Source: Sphingobium sp. (lineage in GTDB: Bacteria; Pseudomonadota; Alphaproteobacteria; Sphingomonadales; Sphingomonadaceae). Taken from it: 11,630 bases of DNA. Every line of letters begins with the position of its first letter. Positions within the stretch are counted from its first letter, which is position 1. The DNA is taken from contig JASBTC010000081.1 of the NCBI GenBank assembly GCA_030148625.1, positions 1-11,630 of the forward strand. Direction: 5' to 3'. Below the pieces are notes generated by a model. The model ran no database searches. It was given only the letters and a program-made list of their open reading frames with translations, and had not been told where the DNA came from. Shown here piece by piece: positions 1 through 5,792 of the stretch. A program made the position numbers and the translations under genes.

Positions 1-16
1 CAGATGCTGTCCGCGA

Positions 17-520
17 TTAGCGGCAGGAAACCCCACCGCGATCGATCTCACGGCCAAGCAGCGCCCCGGCACCGGCGCCCAATATGGTCTCGAAGGTGCT
101 CGAACGGCCCGATGCGAGCGAATTGCCGAGCAGACCGCCGACCGCGCCACCGATGATCAGGCCGGTCGTGCCGTCGTTGCGACGACAGTAATAGCGACCG
201 TCATTGCCGCGGTAGATGCGATCGTGCCGGCTCAGGCGGCGGGGCTGATAATAGCGGCCGTCGCGATAATAGCGGGCGGCGTCGTAGCTGCGATAACCAC
301 GTTCCGGACGATTATAATCGTAGTTGCGATAGCGGCGCCAATCGCGGTTCGCCTGGCGTCGATCACGCCGTGCGTCGCGGACGTCCTCACGATAGTCGCG
401 CCGCGCTTCGCGCCGGTCTTGCTGATATTCGCGCTGACTATAGCCTGGGGGCTGCGCCAGTGCCGGCACCGCGGGTGCGGCAAAGGCCAGCATGACCGAC
501 GCTAGAATGAGCTTTCTCAT
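17..520 (-). CDS. Secreted Arg/Tyr/Asp-rich protein with C-terminal glycine zipper (RcnB-like / 17 kDa antigen-like)
   Basis: The protein has 167 residues. Residues 1-22 form a Sec signal peptide (MRK, a hydrophobic core, then ALA before Q23). Residues 25-110 are extremely rich in Arg, Asp and Tyr (RREARRDYRED, RRDRRQANRDWRRY), resembling the low-complexity region of RcnB-type periplasmic proteins. Residues 120-157 carry two GxxxG-type glycine-zipper segments (GLIIGGAVGGLLGN and ILGAGAGALLGR), as in glycine-zipper 2TM / Rickettsia 17 kDa antigen domains. Cys112 and Cys166 flank the zipper and could form a disulfide in the periplasm. There is no lipobox, so it is probably periplasmic or membrane-inserted through the zipper. 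The start is supported by a strong GAGGAGG Shine-Dalgarno at 526-532, 5 nt upstream. It is divergent from the gene at 644. Function is unknown; envelope integrity or metal homeostasis is only a guess from family resemblance. Confidence 0.85.
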   Translation of the reverse strand: MRKLILASVMLAFAAPAVPALAQPPGYSQREYQQDRREARRDYREDVRDARRDRRQANRDWRRYRNYDYNRPERGYRSYDAARYYRDGRYYQPRRLSRHDRIYRGNDGRYYCRRNDGTTGLIIGGAVGGLLGNSLASGRSSTFETILGAGAGALLGREIDRGGVSCR

Positions 521-586
521 CTTATCCTCCTCAATGTTCCCCCTCTGGCGGAACGGATGCTAAACGGGTGGGAGGGAAGAGAGTTT

Positions 587-615
587 CGTGAACGGGAAAC
601 TACCGCCCGTTCATG
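587..615. promoter_or_regulatory. Hairpin/dyad in the leader of the DUF1801/OmdA gene
   Basis: Perfect 8-bp arms TGAACGGG (589-596) and CCCGTTCA (606-613) enclose a 9-nt loop. One G-T and one C-G pair extend the stem to 587/615. It lies between the divergent genes at 520 and 644 and ends 28 nt before the ATG at 644. It could be an operator or a 5'UTR hairpin. The fold is seen directly; any function is inferred. Confidence 0.35.
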
Positions 616-630
616 TGGCAGACATCGGAT

Positions 631-636
631 GGGAGA
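631..636 (+). promoter_or_regulatory. Ribosome binding site that sets the start at 644
   Basis: GGGAGA lies 7 nt before ATG 644. The frame is open back to an ATG at 557 and has another ATG at 629, but neither has a comparable site, and family similarity begins after residue 644. This favours the shorter protein. Confidence 0.6.
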
Positions 637-643
637 TCGTTCC

Positions 644-1243
644 ATGACGAAGGATGATCGCGTGGACGCCTATATCGCTCGCCAGGCCGAATTCGCCCGT
701 CCGATCCTCAAGACGCTTCGTGACGCCGTCCGCGGTCATTGCCCGGATGCGCAGGAGACGATCAAATGGGGCTCCCCGGCCTGGACCCATCGCGGGCAAT
801 TATTGTGCAGCATGGCCGCGTTCAAGGCGCACGCGACCTTCGGTTTCTGGCGCGGTGCCGAAGTGACGGGCGAAACCGGACGGGCGAAGGATGCGATGGG
901 CCAGTTCGGCCGGATGACCTCCGTCGCGGACTTGCCGGACGATGCGGTGCTTGGCGATCTGATTGCGCGCGCAATGGCATTGATCGACAGCGGCGTCAGT
1001 GCGCCGCGCGTGCTCAAACATCCCAGGCCGGTGCTTGTCGCACCGGCCGAATTCCTGGCGGCACTGGACGGCAACGCCGCTGCCGCGGCGACATTTGCGG
1101 GCCTCAGCCCCAGTCACAAACGCGAATATGTCGAATGGGTCGTCGAGGCCAAACGGCCGGAGACCCGCGCGCGCCGCATTGCCCAGGCGATCGCATGGAT
1201 GGCCGAGGGCAAAAACCGAAACTGGAAATACGAGCAATGCTGA
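644..1243 (+). CDS. DUF1801 / YdeI-OmpD-associated (OmdA) family protein
   Basis: The protein has 199 residues from the chosen start. The N-terminal part (about 15-115) resembles DUF1801/YdhG domains, with KWGSPAW at 41-47 followed by an aromatic strand (FKAHATFGFW, 60-69). The C-terminal part (about 135-195) matches the OmdA-type domain: an Ala-rich helix LDGNAAAAATF, then LSPSHKREYVEWVVEAKRPE and TRARRI. This domain pair is common in small cytoplasmic proteins annotated as YdeI/OmpD-associated. The name suggests protection against bacteriocins or cationic peptides, but that is inherited from distant relatives and is not shown here. No signal peptide or membrane segment is visible. The TGA stop directly abuts the large palindrome beginning at 1244. 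It appears monocistronic. Confidence 0.85.
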   Translation: MTKDDRVDAYIARQAEFARPILKTLRDAVRGHCPDAQETIKWGSPAWTHRGQLLCSMAAFKAHATFGFWRGAEVTGETGRAKDAMGQFGRMTSVADLPDDAVLGDLIARAMALIDSGVSAPRVLKHPRPVLVAPAEFLAALDGNAAAAATFAGLSPSHKREYVEWVVEAKRPETRARRIAQAIAWMAEGKNRNWKYEQC

Positions 1244-1381
1244 GAGTCTGTTTGAGAAAGCCGGTACCGGCCCACTCCCCCGCCCAACCACCCGACAGGA
1301 TCATACTGTATCGGGTGGTTGGGCGGGGGAGTGGGCTGGTACTGCCTGAAAGCGCTCTTTCGCGCTTTCTCAAACGGACTC
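1244..1381. repeat. 138-bp imperfect palindrome, MITE-like or repeated intergenic element
   Basis: Terminal arms 1244-1261 (GAGTCTGTTTGAGAAAGC) and 1364-1381 pair over 18 bp with one G-T. An inner stem pairs 1262-1295 with 1311-1344 over 34 bp with only two G-T pairs; 25 of these (1271-1295 / 1311-1335) are perfect. The apical loop is 1296-1310. The right side has a 19-nt bulge (1345-1363) that contains its own small hairpin, GAAAG/CTTTC. The element starts on the base after the stop codon of the upstream gene and sits between convergent reading frames. I see no ORF, transposase or clear target-site duplication. It could be a MITE, a REP-type unit, or a large bidirectional terminator. The structure is certain; the class is inferred. 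Confidence 0.75.
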
Positions 1382-1403
1382 CGAGCCGCAAACTGCGGCC
1401 GGA

Positions 1404-1628
1404 TCACATGCGGATATAGCGGCGCTTGCGCTTCAATATCGCGGGCTTCGGCATGCGAATGTCCAAAAATGGTGCCGCCGAAGCGATCGGTGCGCCTTTG
1501 CGCTCTTCGCACTCGTCAGCGCCCGACCGGGGAGACGTGGAACGCGCAGCCATCGCATCGCCACCGGCGTACAGCCACCCGATCGGCGCGAGCGCAGTTG
1601 CAGCGATGATGAGAGCGGCCTTCCCCAT
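1404..1628 (-). CDS. Small hypothetical protein with N-terminal membrane/signal segment
   Basis: A 74-residue frame. Residues 4-22 are hydrophobic (ALIIAATALAPIGWLYAGG), followed by a polar stretch with one Cys (40), a short Pro-containing segment, and a strongly basic C terminus (KRKRRYIRM). Its third codon positions are GC-rich, as in neighbouring genes. However, there is no good Shine-Dalgarno within 12 nt of the ATG, and overlapping plus-strand frames of similar length exist. It might be a small exported or inner-membrane protein. If it is not real, 1244-1705 is a gene-free stretch of about 460 bases whose only clear structure is the large palindrome. Confidence 0.45.
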   Translation of the reverse strand: MGKAALIIAATALAPIGWLYAGGDAMAARSTSPRSGADECEERKGAPIASAAPFLDIRMPKPAILKRKRRYIRM

Positions 1629-1705
1629 GCGCCAACGTTGCCCTACCGAAACTTTACCGCAGATGAATGAACCTGCTCGACGCTACGTCATCGGGCCGAA
1701 TCCGG

Positions 1706-2071
1706 TTATGAGACGAGCTTTGGGCGCCGGTCGCGCTTCGCCGGTGCCGCGCCGGTGACCGCAAGCACGGCACGAAGCCGCTGCAGGTCGATCTCGTGTT
1801 CGAATTCCGCGCCGATCTGGCCGTCGCGCGTCCAGGCGACGCGTGCGCTGACCGTGCCCAGCGAGGGCAGGCGAACGCGGACCTGATCACCCGGCTCGAA
1901 ATCGCCCGAGGCATCGGCCATGAAGCCGAGCGTCGAGATGTTGCGGATCACCACATCCAGCCCATGATGCCCCGACGCGCGCAGGGTGGTGGAGACCTCC
2001 ACCGCTTGCCGTTCGGCCCGCCGCCGATTGGAAGCGGGGACGTCGACGGCCATTTTCGCTGCGATATGCAT
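1706..2071 (-). CDS. Single-domain PilZ protein, probable c-di-GMP receptor
   Basis: The protein has 121 residues and is essentially one PilZ domain. The c-di-GMP binding signature is present in both halves: RRRAER at 16-21 (the RxxxR element) and NISTLG at 44-49 (the D/NxSxxG element). It is followed by beta strands typical of the barrel (GDQVRVRLPSLGTVSARVAW and IGAEF). Residues after about 105 are a basic tail (AKRDRRPKLV). The start is supported by GGAGAA at 2077-2082, 5 nt upstream. No GGDEF/EAL, flagellar or cellulose genes are adjacent, so the output of any signalling is unknown. Such stand-alone PilZ proteins are numerous in sphingomonads (general knowledge). It is divergent from sseA. 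Confidence 0.9.
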   Translation of the reverse strand: MHIAAKMAVDVPASNRRRAERQAVEVSTTLRASGHHGLDVVIRNISTLGFMADASGDFEPGDQVRVRLPSLGTVSARVAWTRDGQIGAEFEHEIDLQRLRAVLAVTGAAPAKRDRRPKLVS

Positions 2072-2084
2072 GCGGATTCTCCAT

Positions 2085-2097
2085 TTGGGCGGCCCAA
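2085..2097. promoter_or_regulatory. Short dyad TTGGGC-G-GCCCAA between pilZ and sseA
   Basis: A perfect 6-bp inverted repeat around one central base lies just upstream of the PilZ-gene ribosome binding site. A CCAAGG repeat occurs at 2094-2099 and 2106-2111. Its position would suit an operator in the divergent promoter region. No promoter hexamers could be assigned with confidence. Confidence 0.25.
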
Positions 2098-2143
2098 GGC
2101 TAAGACCAAGGAGTAAAGATTGGGTAAGGATTGCATATCGGCA

Positions 2144-2163
2144 GCCCGCGTCTCGACGCGGGC
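2144..2163 (+). promoter_or_regulatory. GC-rich hairpin in the sseA-metC leader
   Basis: Perfect 8-bp arms GCCCGCGT and ACGCGGGC enclose a CTCG tetraloop, ending 44 nt before the sseA ATG. Bases 2142-2147 (CAGCCC) can instead pair with 2182-2187 (GGGCTG), which would disrupt the hairpin, and GCCG/CGGC at 2162-2172 is a third possible fold. This permits alternative structures, but I do not recognise a known riboswitch consensus (SAM-II or SAH). Confidence 0.35.
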
Positions 2164-2192
2164 CGAGGCGGCGACTAATCAGGGCTGGAATC

Positions 2193-2198
2193 GGGAGG
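2193..2198 (+). promoter_or_regulatory. Ribosome binding site that sets the sseA start
   Basis: GGGAGG lies 9 nt before ATG 2208. The frame is open upstream to 1986, but only the protein from 2208 aligns with the sulfurtransferase fold. A second ATG at 2214 would leave a 15-nt spacer. Confidence 0.65.
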
Positions 2199-2207
2199 CG
2201 TATCTAT

Positions 2208-3047
2208 ATGGACATGTTGGTTTCCACCGAATGGCTGGCGGGCGAGCTGGGCGCGCCGGATCTGCGCGTCGTGGACGCCACATATTTCCTGCCGGGCGGC
2301 GGCGACGCCGCGGCGCTGTACGAAGCGGGGCACATTCCGGGCGCGGTCTATATGGACCTCGAAAATCTGATCGATACCAATACCGATCTGCCCAACATGC
2401 TGCCGCCGGCCGAGAAGTTCGCCAGCCGCATGCAGTCGCTTGGCCTGGGCGACGGCAGCCGCATCGTGCTGTACGACGATTCACCCTATCGCACCGCGGC
2501 GCGGGCCTGGTGGATGCTCAAGCTGTTCGGCGCCCATCACGTCGCGATCCTCGATGGCGGTCTCGCCAAATGGAAGGCGGAGGAACGCGAGATCGCGACC
2601 GGCAAGGAGAAGCTGCGCCATCGTCACTTCACCGTATGGAAGGATGATGCGACGCTGCGCAGCCTCGACCAGATGAAGGACATCGTCGCGTTCGAGAAGG
2701 AGCAGATCGTCGATGCGCACAGCGCCGCGCGTTTCACCGGCGAGGAGCCCGATCCGCGCCCGCGCACGCATGCCGGCCATATCCCGGGTTCGAAGAATCT
2801 GCCCTATGGCAGCCTGTTCGAGGCGGATGGGCGGTGGAAGAGCGCCGAGGGGATCCGTGCTGCGTTCGATGCGGCGGGGATCGATCTGGAGCGGCCGATG
2901 GTCACCACCTGCGGATCGGGAATCACTGCATCGGTGCTGTTCTTCGGTGCGCTGCTGGCGGGGGCGGAGAAGGTCTCGCTCTATGATGGCTCGTGGAGCG
3001 AATGGGGCGCCGATCTCACCACCTCCAAGGCGACGGGACCGGCGTGA
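2208..3047 (+). CDS. sseA: 3-mercaptopyruvate sulfurtransferase (tandem rhodanese)
   Basis: The protein has 279 residues, the usual length for the family. It transfers sulfur from 3-mercaptopyruvate to thiols or cyanide (EC 2.8.1.2) in the cytoplasm. Two rhodanese domains are visible. The inactive N-terminal one (about 3-130) contains LRVVDATYFLPGG, GHIPGAVYMDL and VAILDGGLAKW. The catalytic C-terminal one (about 150-275) contains QIVDAHSAARFTGEEPDPRP, AGHIPGSKNLPY and the active-site loop CGSGITA with nucleophile Cys235. CGSGxT is typical of mercaptopyruvate sulfurtransferases, whereas thiosulfate-specific rhodaneses carry CRKGVT. It is the first gene of an operon and overlaps the next gene by 4 nt (GTGA). 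Confidence 0.93.
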   Translation: MDMLVSTEWLAGELGAPDLRVVDATYFLPGGGDAAALYEAGHIPGAVYMDLENLIDTNTDLPNMLPPAEKFASRMQSLGLGDGSRIVLYDDSPYRTAARAWWMLKLFGAHHVAILDGGLAKWKAEEREIATGKEKLRHRHFTVWKDDATLRSLDQMKDIVAFEKEQIVDAHSAARFTGEEPDPRPRTHAGHIPGSKNLPYGSLFEADGRWKSAEGIRAAFDAAGIDLERPMVTTCGSGITASVLFFGALLAGAEKVSLYDGSWSEWGADLTTSKATGPA

Positions 3048-4243
3048 GCGGCGACGGCGGCGCGAAGGGCCGCGGTGATGCGACGCGGCTCGTCCAGGCC
3101 GGGCGCCGCGCCGAATGGACGGGCGGTGTCGTCAATCCGCCCGTCTGGCGCGCCTCGACCATCCTCTATGACAGCGTCGGCGAGATGCGCGCGCGTCAGC
3201 GCGACACGCACCACATGCTCTATTATGGCCGGCGAGGCACGCCGACCCAATGGTCGCTCGCCGATGCGCTGACCGAAATGGAGCCGGGCGCCGAGGGCAG
3301 CTTGCTCTATCCATCGGGCGTCGCGGCGGTCACCACGGCGTTGCTCGCGGTGCTGAAGCCCGGCGACGAATTGCTGATGGTCGACAGCGCCTATGAACCG
3401 ACGCGCGCTTTCTGCAACGGCCTGCTCAAGCGCTACGGCATCACCACGCGCTATTATGATCCGATGATCGGCGCGGGGATCGAAGCGCTGATCGGCGACG
3501 CGACGCGGGCGATCTTCATGGAAAGCCCGGGCAGCCTGACCTTCGAGGTGCAGGATGTGCCCGCGATCTGCGCCTTGGCCAGGGCGCGGGGAATCGTGAC
3601 GCTGATCGACAATACCTGGGCGACGCCTTTGCTGTTCCCCGCGATCGCCCATGGCGTCGATCTCACCATCCTGTCCTGCACCAAATATATTGTCGGCCAT
3701 TCGGATGCGATGCTGGGGTCGGTCACCGCGACCGCCGAATATTGGCCGGCTTTGCGCAGCACCACCTATGCGCTGGGCCAGCATGTCGGCCCCGATGATG
3801 CCTGGCTGGGCGCGCGCGGCCTGCGCACGCTGGGCGTCCGGATGGACCGGCATCAAAGCAGTGCGCTGGCGGTGGCCGAATGGCTGGCGGGGCGCGAAGA
3901 GGTGGCGCATGTGCTTCATCCGGCGCTGCCCGGCTGTCCGGGACACGACATCTGGCGCCGCGATTTCTCTGGATCCTCCGGGCTCTTCTCCTTCATCCTC
4001 GCCGGTGGCGACGATGCCGCGCGCAGTGCCTTGATCGACGGGCTGGATCTGTTCGGGATCGGCTTCTCCTGGGGCGGCTATGAGAGCCTCGTCATTCCCG
4101 CCGATCCCGGCGCGCTGAGGACCGCGACGCGCTGGTCGGCGGACGGGCCGCTCGTTCGCCTCCAGATCGGGCTCGAGGATCCCGACGATCTGATCACCGA
4201 CCTCGCTGCCGGGCTCGATCGCTTCCGGGCGGCGCGCGGATGA
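3044..4243 (+). CDS. metC: Cystathionine beta-lyase, Cys/Met metabolism PLP enzyme
   Basis: The protein has 399 residues if translation starts at GTG 3044, which overlaps the sseA stop as GTGA. Upstream in-frame starts would intrude about 50 nt into sseA, and the next Met is too far inside the fold. The enzyme cleaves cystathionine to homocysteine, pyruvate and ammonia (EC 4.4.1.13). Diagnostic segments are YYGRRGTPT (60-68; the YxR residues contact the PLP phosphate of the partner subunit), LLYPSGVAAVTTALLA, DNTWATP, and SCTKYIVGHSDAMLGS with the Schiff-base Lys214. Near the C terminus, GIGFSWGGYESL is characteristic of beta-lyases. A gamma-lyase or other trans-sulfuration activity cannot be excluded by eye. 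It is followed by an ATGA overlap with the channel gene. Confidence 0.9.
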   Translation: MSGDGGAKGRGDATRLVQAGRRAEWTGGVVNPPVWRASTILYDSVGEMRARQRDTHHMLYYGRRGTPTQWSLADALTEMEPGAEGSLLYPSGVAAVTTALLAVLKPGDELLMVDSAYEPTRAFCNGLLKRYGITTRYYDPMIGAGIEALIGDATRAIFMESPGSLTFEVQDVPAICALARARGIVTLIDNTWATPLLFPAIAHGVDLTILSCTKYIVGHSDAMLGSVTATAEYWPALRSTTYALGQHVGPDDAWLGARGLRTLGVRMDRHQSSALAVAEWLAGREEVAHVLHPALPGCPGHDIWRRDFSGSSGLFSFILAGGDDAARSALIDGLDLFGIGFSWGGYESLVIPADPGALRTATRWSADGPLVRLQIGLEDPDDLITDLAAGLDRFRAARG

Positions 4244-5190
4244 CCGGATCGCGGATCGGCCTGGCGGCGATCGGCCGTTGGCTGGTCGGGGTCGCCATCA
4301 TCACGCTGCTTTTCGTGCTGCTGTCGGGCCAGGTGCCGGCGCTCGATCCGGTGATCGTCCTTATGGACCGGATCGGCTTCGAGGCAGGCCGCAACCGCAT
4401 CTCGCTGTTGAGCGGCAGCCGGCTGATCGTGATCGGCGTTGCGCTTTATGTCGGCGTGCGGCTCACCCATCGACTGTTGCGCCGCTATATCCGGCGGACG
4501 GGGGCGCTCGATGCGACGCAGCGGCTGCTCGCCGAGAAGATCCTCGGCATCACGCTGGTCGTCATCGCTTTCTTCGTCGGTATCGACCTGGTCGGGATCG
4601 ACCTGACCGCGCTCGCGGTCTTTTCCGGCGCGCTGGGCCTTGCCGTCGGTTTCGGCCTGCAAAAGACCTTCGGCAACCTGATCGCCGGCATCATCCTGCT
4701 GATGGACCGCTCGATCAAGCCGGGCGATGTGATCGTCGTCGGCGAGAGTTTCGGCTGGGTGAACAAGATCGGCATCCGCGCCGTCTCCGTCGTGACCCGC
4801 GACGGCAAGGAGCATCTGATTCCCAACGAGAATCTGATGACGCAGGAGGTGGAGAACTGGTCCTATTCGGATCGCAACGTCCGCGTCCATGTTCCGGTCA
4901 GGGTCTCGTACGCCAGCGACCAGCGACTGGCCCAGGCGCTGATGATGGAGGCGACCCGAGAGGCGCCGCGCGTGCTGGATGAGCCCCAGACCAATGTCTG
5001 GATGTCCGCGTTCGGCGAAAATGGTGTCGAATACGAGATTCTCGTCTGGATCAGCGATCCGGAAAGCGGCGTCGACAACGTCAAGTCCGACGTGCTCAAC
5101 CGGTTGTGGCGGCTGTTCCTGGAGAATGGGATCGAAGTGCCGTTGCCGCAGCGCCAGGTGACGATGAGGCCCTTGCCGCCTGCCGGTTGA
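4240..5190 (+). CDS. MscS-family small-conductance mechanosensitive channel
   Basis: The protein has 316 residues. Predicted membrane segments lie at about 11-30, 60-78 and 100-119, followed by the pore-lining segment 121-155, whose small residues are typical of MscS (FSGALGLAVGFGLQKTFGNL). The beta domain follows: DRSIKPGDVIVVG (156-168), G-W-V-N-K-I (172-177), and RDGKEHLIPNENLM (187-200, the conserved PN motif). A C-terminal alpha/beta domain lies at about 210-310. It should sit in the inner membrane as a heptamer and vent solutes under hypo-osmotic shock (family knowledge). The ATG overlaps the metC stop by 4 nt, so translational coupling is likely; no good separate ribosome binding site is visible. 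Its place in a sulfur amino acid operon is unexplained. Confidence 0.92.
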   Translation: MTGSRIGLAAIGRWLVGVAIITLLFVLLSGQVPALDPVIVLMDRIGFEAGRNRISLLSGSRLIVIGVALYVGVRLTHRLLRRYIRRTGALDATQRLLAEKILGITLVVIAFFVGIDLVGIDLTALAVFSGALGLAVGFGLQKTFGNLIAGIILLMDRSIKPGDVIVVGESFGWVNKIGIRAVSVVTRDGKEHLIPNENLMTQEVENWSYSDRNVRVHVPVRVSYASDQRLAQALMMEATREAPRVLDEPQTNVWMSAFGENGVEYEILVWISDPESGVDNVKSDVLNRLWRLFLENGIEVPLPQRQVTMRPLPPAG

Positions 5191-5211
5191 GCATCGGCAA
5201 GCCGGAGCCGT

Positions 5212-5556
5212 TCAGTCCAGCAGCATTTCCATGCGGCGGATCGACCGCTCCATCTGACGCGCCAGATATGCAGCTCCGCCGGTCACGGCGCCGCCGGCAC
5301 CGCGACCCGCGATGAGGGCCGACAGGCCGGCTGCGGCATAAGCCGCGGTTTCCCCGGCCAATGCGTCGAAGCGCCGCTGCGCGATCGACGGTGCCCGATC
5401 ATAGCGGCGGTCGATGTCGGGCCCGATGGACAGGGCATCGGCGGGCATATTGCCGGCCAGCTCGTCCACCAGCGCGCGGATCGCACGAAGCTGTGCGATC
5501 TGCTCGGCGGGTGCCGGCCGCGTCTCGGCGACGGGCGAGGAAGCGAGATTGGACAT
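5212..5556 (-). CDS. Conserved-looking hypothetical protein, 114 residues
   Basis: I do not recognise the family. The N terminus (1-18) is Pro/Ala-rich, followed by an amphipathic helix (EQIAQLRAIRALVDELAGNM, 18-37) and a Asp/Arg-rich segment (GPDIDRRYDRAP). Residues 61-76 are RRFDALAGETAAYAAA. A Gly/Ala-rich stretch (77-98: GLSALIAGRGAGGAVTGGAA) is hydrophobic enough for membrane association but is not a clear transmembrane helix. The C terminus is a charged helix (RQMERSIRRMEMLL). It has no signal peptide. The Shine-Dalgarno is weak, and an in-frame stop lies about 30 nt upstream, so the start cannot be much earlier. Coding-like composition and a stop only 21 nt from the convergent mscS gene support a real gene. 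Confidence 0.7.
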   Translation of the reverse strand: MSNLASSPVAETRPAPAEQIAQLRAIRALVDELAGNMPADALSIGPDIDRRYDRAPSIAQRRFDALAGETAAYAAAGLSALIAGRGAGGAVTGGAAYLARQMERSIRRMEMLLD

Positions 5557-5613
5557 GTGGAAATCATAGTCGGGCCATCCCTAACAAAGGCTTAGGGTCG
5601 GACGTTGAGATTG

Positions 5614-5633
5614 GTGTTGCGCTGCGGCAACAC
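5614..5633. promoter_or_regulatory. Dyad upstream of the TorF-type porin gene (copy 1)
   Basis: GTGTTGC and GCAACAC form 7-bp inverted arms around a 6-nt centre (GCTGCG). It contains the core GCTGCGGC, which recurs in the opposite orientation at 5676-5683. It lies in the 236-bp region between divergent genes, about 160 nt upstream of the porin start. An operator role is inferred. Confidence 0.35.
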
Positions 5634-5669
5634 AAAGCCCCGATCGTTTCGAGCGCTGATACAATAATC

Positions 5670-5687
5670 TTGTGCGCCGCAGCACAA
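5670..5687. promoter_or_regulatory. Dyad upstream of the TorF-type porin gene (copy 2)
   Basis: TTGTGC and GCACAA form 6-bp inverted arms around GCCGCA. Read on the minus strand it gives GCTGCGGC followed closely by CACAA, matching the core and flank of the first dyad (GCTGCGGC, then AACACAA). A TACAAT hexamer at 5660-5665 could be a -10 element, but I found no matching -35. Confidence 0.35.
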
Positions 5688-5792
5688 TCGGCCATCTTTG
5701 CTGCGTTTCCACGGTAATTCGCTCCGGTCCGTCCAGAGAAGCGAAACCTGAAACGCAGGCGGGACGAACGCATTGAACCAGAAAGGAATATC

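Noticed and set aside
1319..1758. Two plus-strand frames (1319-1609 and 1426-1758) over the palindrome and the small ORF
   Set aside because: The first begins inside the palindrome. Both have low-complexity, shadow-like composition and no recognisable domain.
2072..2207. SAM-II or SAH riboswitch upstream of sseA-metC
   Set aside because: A GC-rich hairpin is present, but I could not find the conserved downstream segments of these riboswitch classes, so only a generic leader hairpin is reported.
2981..3946. A 321-codon minus-strand frame opposite metC
   Set aside because: Its composition (many Arg, His, Gln) is typical of the shadow of a GC-rich gene, and the plus strand clearly encodes the PLP enzyme.
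4078..4890. A 270-codon minus-strand frame opposite the channel gene
   Set aside because: Asp/Gln/Arg-rich shadow without motifs; the plus strand encodes a canonical MscS domain.
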